Source: an uncultured Pirellulales bacterium
GTDB taxonomy: Bacteria > Planctomycetota > Planctomycetia > Pirellulales > Thermoguttaceae
NCBI GenBank assembly: GCA_938015445.1
Contig: CALLPE010000020.1
Span: forward strand, 59,001 to 123,000
Direction of reading: 5' to 3'
Length of the DNA: 64,000 nt
The notes beneath the pieces are model-generated. The model did no database searches, was not told the DNA's origin, and saw only the letters and a list, made by a program, of their open reading frames with translations. Below are positions 58,388-64,000 of this stretch, piece by piece. A program made the position numbers and the translations under genes. Each line of letters begins with the position of its first letter. The first letter of the stretch is position 1.

Positions 58388-61300
58388 TCAGGGTAGCTCC
58401 AGGGGATGTGGTTCAGCGGTTGGCTCGGGCGGCGGAATTTCCTCCGGCGGCGGAATTTCCTCGTACCGAGGCAATGCGCGATTGTGCTTTTCGCTGCGCA
58501 CCGGCCCTGGGTCTAGCCACATCCCGCGCGAGTCCAACCGCATGGTTCCCAAATCCAAATCCAGATTGAGCCTGTCGGCCTCGTAATCCAGGTAGGCATT
58601 GAGGATCGCATCCTGGGCGTTGAGCAGCCCGGAATAGGCTTGCACCAGGTCGCGGGCCAAAGTGGGGTTGGAAGTTCCCACCTCGAAGGCCTGGCCGGGC
58701 CGGAGCGGGCGCTTCAGCCGCTCGCGGGTGAAATCGACTTGGCGGCAAGCCACATGGACGCCCATCCGTCGCAACTCGAAATCCAGTTGTGCCTGGCGGA
58801 TCGAACGTAGCGTCAGTCGCAAACCTTGGCTGATGCGGTCTTCCAGGGCGTGATACGATCGCCGGGCACGCTGGTATTGGATCAGCGCCTCGCGGTACAA
58901 GTTTCGCTCGGCCAGACGGGTCAGTGGGGCGTCCAGTTGCACGCCGGCGCGCAGCCTGCCGGTGGTGCTGCGGAACCGCCACGGATCGTTCCCTTCGGTC
59001 CCCAACTGGCCGCTGAGCACTACATCCACGTTGCTGCGCAGAGCGTTGGCGGCCAGTTGTATTTGCCGCCACTGATCGACCAATGCTGCTCGGGCGTTCA
59101 TCCAGTCGAGCCGGTGTTGGCGGGCGATTTCCAGGGCCTCGTCCGGTTCCAGCTCGATGGGGACCAGGGTGATGGTTTCCACACGCACCTCGGCCTGGAG
59201 CAGAGAGATGTAGAACAGCGTCTCCGACAGACCTTGCAGCGCCAGCCGCAGGTCTTCCAAGAGTTTTTCCGTTTCCTTCGGGCTGCGGTGCTTTGCAGTT
59301 TCCAGTTCCCGCTGCATGGCTTCCAAAACGGCCAGCCAATGTCGCATCTGTCCCTCCACGCCTTGGCGGAAGCGTTCCTCGGCGCTTTCAGGCAGCTTGG
59401 GAAGTTTCGGCGGTGGCTGAGGCGCGGCGGCGGCTGGCGGTTGCGGCGCTGCGGCCGCGACGGGCACTTGCAACGCTTTGGGCGGCTCCGGCGGTTCCGG
59501 CGCCTGCGGTGGTTCGCCCGACGGCTCGTCGTCCGATTGGGCGCCAGATTGTTGCAAAGCGCCGGGCCGGAGCTGTTCCGACCGCCCTTGCGGCTGCGTG
59601 CCGCGAATCTTGGCGTGCAAATCCTCGAACAGCGATTGCAGCAGTTCCGGGGCGACGGAGCGACGGTCCACATCCTGGATTTTCACTTCCGTGCGCTCGG
59701 TCAATCGCTCCAACTGCTGTTTGCGCGCTGGCAGTGCTTGCTCGAGTTTTTGTAAATCCTGAAGTAGCAGTTCCAGCACATTGGCCGATTGCCCGCGAAT
59801 GGCTGCCACCGCGCCCGCATATTGTTGCGGATTCTGAGGGCCTTGTGCCGTCTGGAGCTGTTGAAGTACATCTTCGACCGCCTCTTGTGCTGCCACCGTT
59901 CGGCGATCGATCAGCTCGAGTTGTTCCATTAATGGGTCTTCCACGCGCACTTGCAGGTCCGGCGGCAGACCGAGTGTGATCTTGAACGCATCCAGCCGGT
60001 CTTGATAGCTGGTTTGTAAAGCCAGCAGGCGATTTTGTGCGCTATACAGCGCTTGGCGTGCAATATCGACCTGCAAGCTGTCGGTGCGTCCGGCTAAAAA
60101 GTGTTCTTGCAGTTCGTCGAGGCTTTTGCGCAGGCCGGCGACGTTTGCGCGCTGGTTGCGTATTTGCACCTCTGCGCCCAGCAGCGACAGCAAGCCGCCG
60201 GTAGCGCTCGGCGGCAGCGGGCTGAGGCTGTCGATGGCTAGTCCGCCGCGGGAAGGGCTGGGCGACGGACTTCGACCGGCGACAACTTGCACGAAGAAAG
60301 CCTGCCGGTAGCGCTCCATTTGACGGATGTTGGCCAGCAGGTTACGTTCGGCCTGGGTGAGGTTTTCCAGCATCACTGCCCGGCCCCCAGCGCGCAACAG
60401 CGGCTGCATGAAGGAAAAGTCGAGGATGGAAAAAGCGGTGTACTGGTCCGGGCCGGCGAACTGCCACACTAGCGAATTGGCAGCCCCAACGACCAGCTCC
60501 CCGCCGGTGGCCGTCAGCTTGTGTAGCTCTAACAGGCGTCCGCGGGGGGTGTCGCGGTGCAGCGCCAGTTGGCTGCTGGAGTTTCCGCTCTGGCCAGTGC
60601 CGGTGGTATAGGGGTACAAGGGACCGTCGGTGGTGAAGAAGGTGGAATGGCCGCCGAAGAACTGCACATCGAAGCGAAAGCGCTGGAAGGTAACGTCCAG
60701 CGCCGAAAGGTATACTTCCTCCAGCGCGCGCTGATACTCGCGAGAGTGCAGCAGCGCCAATCGCACCGAGCCTTGACGGTCGAGTATTACCGCCCCATCT
60801 TCGCCCAGCGGCAGACAGGCTTTCCAAGCCGGATTCTCCACATGCCTGGTTTCGCCGTGGCGGTGCCAGCACGGCCAGCCCCGCTTGCAATCCACGCAAT
60901 GCATCAGCCGATGGGCCACAGGGTCGTCGGGGGGCATGGGCGGGCGGTCGGGCGAGTCGGGGTCGTAGTGGCGCGATGCCGGATCGGGTTCGATGCTGTA
61001 ATCGCTCAGCGACGCTTGGGCAGCCTGGGCAGCGGAGTCAATCAGGCCGTAAACCTCCCGGTCGGCCTGCCGCCGGTAGTGTGCCCGCGTGCACCCGATC
61101 GACCCTATCAAACACGCCACAATGCACAAACAAGCAGCCGTGCGCCGCAGAGCACGCTGCGCCGAGCAGTCGGCGGCAGGCGGCGCGGCGCTGGGCGGCG
61201 TCTGCAAGCGCTCCAGCAGTTCAGCCAAGGTGGTGGCCGCTGGTTCGTCCAGTCGTGTTCTCAGGTCCGCTATCAAGTCGGCAATACAGGCCAAGGCGCT

Positions 61301-61681
61301 GCGCAGGAATGTTTCGCCCGACGCAGTCATACGCCAACATTGCCGACGGCGGTCGCTGGGGTCGCGTTGGCCGTCCAGCAGTCCGGCGGCCCGCAAGCGC
61401 TCGACCAAACTGCTTATCTGCGCGGCGGATAGTCCCAACCGGGCGGCCAACTCGTTCTGGCTCAGGCCTTCCGGCGGTGCCTCCCGGCACGCCCATACTA
61501 CAAAGAACTCGCCTTCGGTCAGTCCGAGATTCGCCAGTCGGGCAGCCAACTCGCACCGAATGCGGCGGCTGCAACTTGCCAGTCGTTCGATCAAGACCAT
61601 CCATCGGTAGTCGTCGGACCTACCGTGCTCGTCGAAGTTTGGCGGTGCCGCGGGATTACGATTTTCGGCCACAGCGGCCAT
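58388..61681 (-). CDS. MarR-type regulator fused in frame to a TolC-like lipoprotein
   Basis: One uninterrupted frame of 1097 residues holds two normally separate proteins. Residues about 27-160 are a MarR winged helix (WMVLIERLASCSRRIRCELA, LSQNELAARLGLSAAQISSL, VERLRAAGLLDGQRDPSDRR). After a linker comes a lipoprotein signal (LRRTAACLCIVACLIGSIGC, lipobox Cys at about 197), then a TolC-like outer-membrane efflux protein with two long helical halves separated by a Pro-rich segment at about 717-762. ATG at 61681 has GGAGG five bases upstream; a longer frame to 61792 is possible. No ATG, GTG or TTG suitably placed to start the lipoprotein part separately was found. Sequencing error or true fusion remains open. 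Confidence 0.82.
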   Translation of the reverse strand: MAAVAENRNPAAPPNFDEHGRSDDYRWMVLIERLASCSRRIRCELAARLANLGLTEGEFFVVWACREAPPEGLSQNELAARLGLSAAQISSLVERLRAAGLLDGQRDPSDRRRQCWRMTASGETFLRSALACIADLIADLRTRLDEPAATTLAELLERLQTPPSAAPPAADCSAQRALRRTAACLCIVACLIGSIGCTRAHYRRQADREVYGLIDSAAQAAQASLSDYSIEPDPASRHYDPDSPDRPPMPPDDPVAHRLMHCVDCKRGWPCWHRHGETRHVENPAWKACLPLGEDGAVILDRQGSVRLALLHSREYQRALEEVYLSALDVTFQRFRFDVQFFGGHSTFFTTDGPLYPYTTGTGQSGNSSSQLALHRDTPRGRLLELHKLTATGGELVVGAANSLVWQFAGPDQYTAFSILDFSFMQPLLRAGGRAVMLENLTQAERNLLANIRQMERYRQAFFVQVVAGRSPSPSPSRGGLAIDSLSPLPPSATGGLLSLLGAEVQIRNQRANVAGLRKSLDELQEHFLAGRTDSLQVDIARQALYSAQNRLLALQTSYQDRLDAFKITLGLPPDLQVRVEDPLMEQLELIDRRTVAAQEAVEDVLQQLQTAQGPQNPQQYAGAVAAIRGQSANVLELLLQDLQKLEQALPARKQQLERLTERTEVKIQDVDRRSVAPELLQSLFEDLHAKIRGTQPQGRSEQLRPGALQQSGAQSDDEPSGEPPQAPEPPEPPKALQVPVAAAAPQPPAAAAPQPPPKLPKLPESAEERFRQGVEGQMRHWLAVLEAMQRELETAKHRSPKETEKLLEDLRLALQGLSETLFYISLLQAEVRVETITLVPIELEPDEALEIARQHRLDWMNARAALVDQWRQIQLAANALRSNVDVVLSGQLGTEGNDPWRFRSTTGRLRAGVQLDAPLTRLAERNLYREALIQYQRARRSYHALEDRISQGLRLTLRSIRQAQLDFELRRMGVHVACRQVDFTRERLKRPLRPGQAFEVGTSNPTLARDLVQAYSGLLNAQDAILNAYLDYEADRLNLDLDLGTMRLDSRGMWLDPGPVRSEKHNRALPRYEEIPPPEEIPPPEPTAEPHPLELP

Positions 61682-62291
61682 AAGCACCTCCAAGAAAGCC
61701 GACGCCGCTGGTAGACTGGTAGAAAAGCTCTGCTTACACGACAGCGCGGCTACACGCAGGGGCCATACGACTGCCGTTTCGCTGTTGGCCAACCCGATCG
61801 GCGCCGTGCGCGCGGCGTTCGCGCTGATGCACCTTATTTATTTGCAGCGACGCCACACTCGTAGCCGCGTCAGGAACGCGCGCACACCCGACCGCACACG
61901 GCACCGTCGCCTGTGGCGGTGCGTCAGCACGGTTCACTGCCTGATATTTCGGCGGCTAATTTTTCCGCCCGCTAAAGGTTCGGTCGGGAACCTTCAGGAC
62001 TTGAAACTTTCTGCTGTGGCGGGCCGGCGCGAAAAATGGGCAAGGACTTTTCCAGGTGTGTCCAGACGCTTGCCGCCGCGGAATACGGCTCATCCGGGTA
62101 GATGAGACAACTTGGGCAAGAAGTTGAATCTGGGCGAGCGTCACACCACGCGGCCAGCATATTGCGAAGCTCGAAGGCGTGCGTCACGTAGCGCGGCCAG
62201 AATTGGCGACAACGGTCACAGGCGGCGCCCAACCCGCACGGGATTACCAGAACTCAGTGGCAGCACTTTCCAATCCGTGCGTCCCATGTCA
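61682..62291. other. Gap between the J-like gene and the MarR-TolC gene
   Basis: About 610 bases with no supported gene. Small frames on both strands are Arg-rich and lack ribosome binding sites. Nothing else was recognised. Confidence 0.4.
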
Positions 62292-63470
62292 TTAATCAGA
62301 ATCAGAATTGGCGCGTTCGGTGTGAGCAATTTCCGATCGATGCACTGCTGCACTGTCTCCGCCTTGGAGGCGATCGCTTTTTATGGGTTGCTTTTTGACC
62401 AGTTGCTTTTTTATTTCCACGTAGCGCGCTACAGCCTGCCGATGAGCCTGTGCCGCTTGCGAGCAGTGTGTGGCCAGGCGGTAAAGTTGGGCACGGAAGC
62501 CTTCGGTCTGTCGGCGCAATTCGGTAATGGATTGCGCTAGCCGCTGATCGCGCGGCACATAAAGCACGTGAACCATCAATATCGTCGCGATGGACGCCCC
62601 GGCAAACCCCGCTGCCACTAACCATAGCCCATCAAGCTCCATGCTGATGGCCGCCGCCATCGATATTGCCGCAGCCAAGCCGACACCAATCAGCAAGCTG
62701 CCCTGCCTTTCCAAGGGCATGAGCTGAGCAGATTTTCTGGCTGCCAGCAGCACTTGCAGGTACACGATTCTCAGATGCCATAGCAGCAAGCTGAATTGGA
62801 GTCGTTTTTTCTGCCGCACTGCCTCAATCAACACCGACCGGGCCGTCCGGACTTCCTGCTCGGCACGACCGACCAACTCTGCCGCGGGGCAAGCGGCAGG
62901 CCCGACTTCTGGCTGCGCCTCGGATTTCTGCCGCACCCCCGATTCCTGCGGGGCGTCCGGCCGGCTTATCAGCGTGCTTGCCGCAGCGACCGCGCCGGTA
63001 GCCATGCAGTGATCTTTCGGCGGCGAAGGCTCGGTTCGGCTCATCAGCGACATGTGCGCCAAGTTCGTCGGTGGCAGCGTCTGTTGGTCGCCGGCCACAA
63101 GCGGTTGCCCCGATCCGCCGCGGTTCACAACGGCCGATAATTGCAGGTTGTCTGAGACCGCACCATCCGCGGGCCTGCTCAGCGCGCCGGCCAGAAAAGC
63201 CCGTAACTGCTGGTCGTAGGCTTGCTTTTTTTGCGGGTCGAGTAGTGTGACGCGGGCGGCGGCGATTTCGTTGAGAATCCGCTGCGACAGAAGCGCGTGG
63301 CTGCCGGACTGGAACGTGCGCAGATGCACCATCCTTTGGTCGGCGGCGTTGCTTATCACGTCGGGGTCGGACTCGAATAGCGCGATCCCCAGCAGCCGAT
63401 AGTAATTCGGCGGTTGTTCGTGCGGTGGAATCCCCAACCATTTGTGGTAGGCATCGAAATCTTCCGGCAT
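62292..63470 (-). CDS. J-like domain membrane protein of planctomycete type
   Basis: The 392-residue protein starts with MPEDFDAYHKWLGIPPHEQP, then PNYYRLLGIALFESDPDVIS, a phylum-typical module resembling a DnaJ domain (NEIAAARVTLLDPQKKQAYD) but without the HPD motif needed to stimulate Hsp70. A Pro/Ala/Ser linker follows, then two adjacent membrane spans (LLIGVGLAAAISMAAAISM and LWLVAAGFAGASIATILMVHVLY) and a cytoplasmic helical tail. ATG at 63470 is chosen because family members begin there; earlier starts at 63506 or 63668 are possible. The function is unknown; such proteins often link a J-like module to varied C-terminal domains. Confidence 0.78.
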   Translation of the reverse strand: MPEDFDAYHKWLGIPPHEQPPNYYRLLGIALFESDPDVISNAADQRMVHLRTFQSGSHALLSQRILNEIAAARVTLLDPQKKQAYDQQLRAFLAGALSRPADGAVSDNLQLSAVVNRGGSGQPLVAGDQQTLPPTNLAHMSLMSRTEPSPPKDHCMATGAVAAASTLISRPDAPQESGVRQKSEAQPEVGPAACPAAELVGRAEQEVRTARSVLIEAVRQKKRLQFSLLLWHLRIVYLQVLLAARKSAQLMPLERQGSLLIGVGLAAAISMAAAISMELDGLWLVAAGFAGASIATILMVHVLYVPRDQRLAQSITELRRQTEGFRAQLYRLATHCSQAAQAHRQAVARYVEIKKQLVKKQPIKSDRLQGGDSAAVHRSEIAHTERANSDSD

Positions 63471-63834
63471 CGTGGTTGCAACCTTTCCGTGCAGCCTTTC
63501 GCTCATTGTACCCGAGATGCAGTCCTCACAAACGCGGTGGCTCAGGCTGCGGCGGACGGTGATACACGCATAGGTCAGGGAAGCCGGGTCTTTTCGGTCG
63601 AATCGTCGGCCGATCAAAAACAGGAAGCCAAACGACGCGTTACGCCAAAACACCCGGCTGCGGCGCAACAGGTCGTAGAAGCGGGCAGAAGGCTTCGTCG
63701 GCCAAGTCGTCGACGAGTGGCCGCGCGAACAGCCGCCCGGTCATGTCCCGGAGAGCAGGCCAATTCAGATTCCACGCCGAGCTAGGCTAGCGGGCCCCTG
63801 GCGTGAGAAACGCTCACTAGAACGACAGTAGCGT
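63471..63834. other. Gap between the second PEP-CTERM gene and the J-like gene
   Basis: No gene is supported. The upstream part of the J-like reading frame extends to 63668 but shows no conserved features and ordinary intergenic composition. Confidence 0.4.
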
Positions 63835-64000
63835 TTATTCTGATTGTGATGATCGGTCGCGGCGGCGTGCCAGCGCAGCGGCGGCGGTGAGGGCGGCGAT
63901 CGCAAGCAGCGCAAGCGTGCCTGGCTCTGGCACGGCGGCTGCGCCCAACTGCTCGCCAGCACCAGACAACAGCAGCGCTCCGTCGGACCCCGCCCCAGCC
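63835..64000 (-). CDS. PEP-CTERM protein, 3' end only
   Basis: The gene enters from the right edge, so only the last 55 residues are visible. They contain VPEPGTLALLAIAALTAAAA followed by LARRRDRSSQSE and a TAA stop: a PEP motif, a hydrophobic span and a basic tail. This is the sorting signal for an exosortase, as in the gene at 16338. The rest of the protein, its start and signal peptide are outside the window. The residues before the motif are Gly/Ala-rich (SDGALLLSGAGEQLGAAA). Confidence 0.85.
   Translation of the reverse strand, partial: AGAGSDGALLLSGAGEQLGAAAVPEPGTLALLAIAALTAAAALARRRDRSSQSE

Noticed and set aside
1..64000. tRNA genes, rRNA genes, insertion sequences, integrases and prophage genes
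   Set aside because: None was recognised on reading both strands; no transposase-like or integrase-like protein motifs occur among the supported genes.

Overview
The window looks like chromosomal DNA from a planctomycete, probably an anaerobic or facultative member of the Pirellulales. This rests on families typical of that phylum: a J-like protein opening with FDAYHKWLGIPP, PEP-CTERM proteins, a BRCT-MerR-TPR protein, an ECF sigma factor with a planctomycete-style anti-sigma partner, and a very long TolC-like lipoprotein. GC content is fairly high. No tRNA, rRNA, insertion sequence, phage gene or CRISPR array was recognised.

Layout. (1) 0.5-1.7 kb: a sulfotransferase. (2) 2.4-11.7 kb: one + strand block, hdrC-hdrB-hdrA-mvhD-mvhG-mvhA, then a hydrogenase maturation protease, a cyclic-nucleotide-binding-domain protein, hypA and hypB. 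This encodes a group 3c [NiFe] hydrogenase joined to heterodisulfide reductase, a predicted flavin-based electron-bifurcating complex. (3) 11.7-28.2 kb: mostly housekeeping and metabolic genes: GHMP sugar kinase, UTP-sugar uridylyltransferase, YqeG phosphatase, a HExxH lipoprotein, a PEP-CTERM protein, fmt, BRCT-MerR-TPR, a zinc-ribbon protein, a FabH/OleA-like synthase, a heparinase-like protein, queE, a UbiB-family kinase and rpsU. (4) 28.4-47.1 kb: a long - strand type II secretion/pseudopilus locus, gspG-I-J-K, a small membrane protein, gspH, pilM-N-O-P-like genes, secretin, a TPR protein, histidine kinase, response regulator, STAS protein, gspE and gspF. A good sigma-70-type promoter and a perfect intrinsic terminator lie upstream of it, so its leader may be an attenuator or may encode a small RNA. 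(5) 48-64 kb: proB, two small lipoproteins, a secreted protein built from 28 Thr-Cys-x-Pro-x pentads, a superoxide dismutase with two well-formed starts (Tat-exported and cytosolic), a BioF-like enzyme, an ECF sigma/anti-sigma pair followed by a PDZ protein, a MarR domain fused in frame to a TolC-like lipoprotein, a J-like membrane protein and the 3' end of a second PEP-CTERM gene.

A feature running through the whole window is the abundance of short degenerate tandem duplications, with units of 10 to 46 bp, in nearly every larger intergenic gap. Several copies begin inside the last codons of a gene and include its stop codon (mvhG, the STAS gene, gspK), one starts at the mvhA tail, and one has apparently destroyed the original stop of the HExxH protein. 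Comparable in-frame expansions occur inside genes: TCxPx pentads, QIDxx pentads of the anti-sigma factor, a heptad repeat in the gspI leader, and AEKAQV repeats of the PDZ protein.
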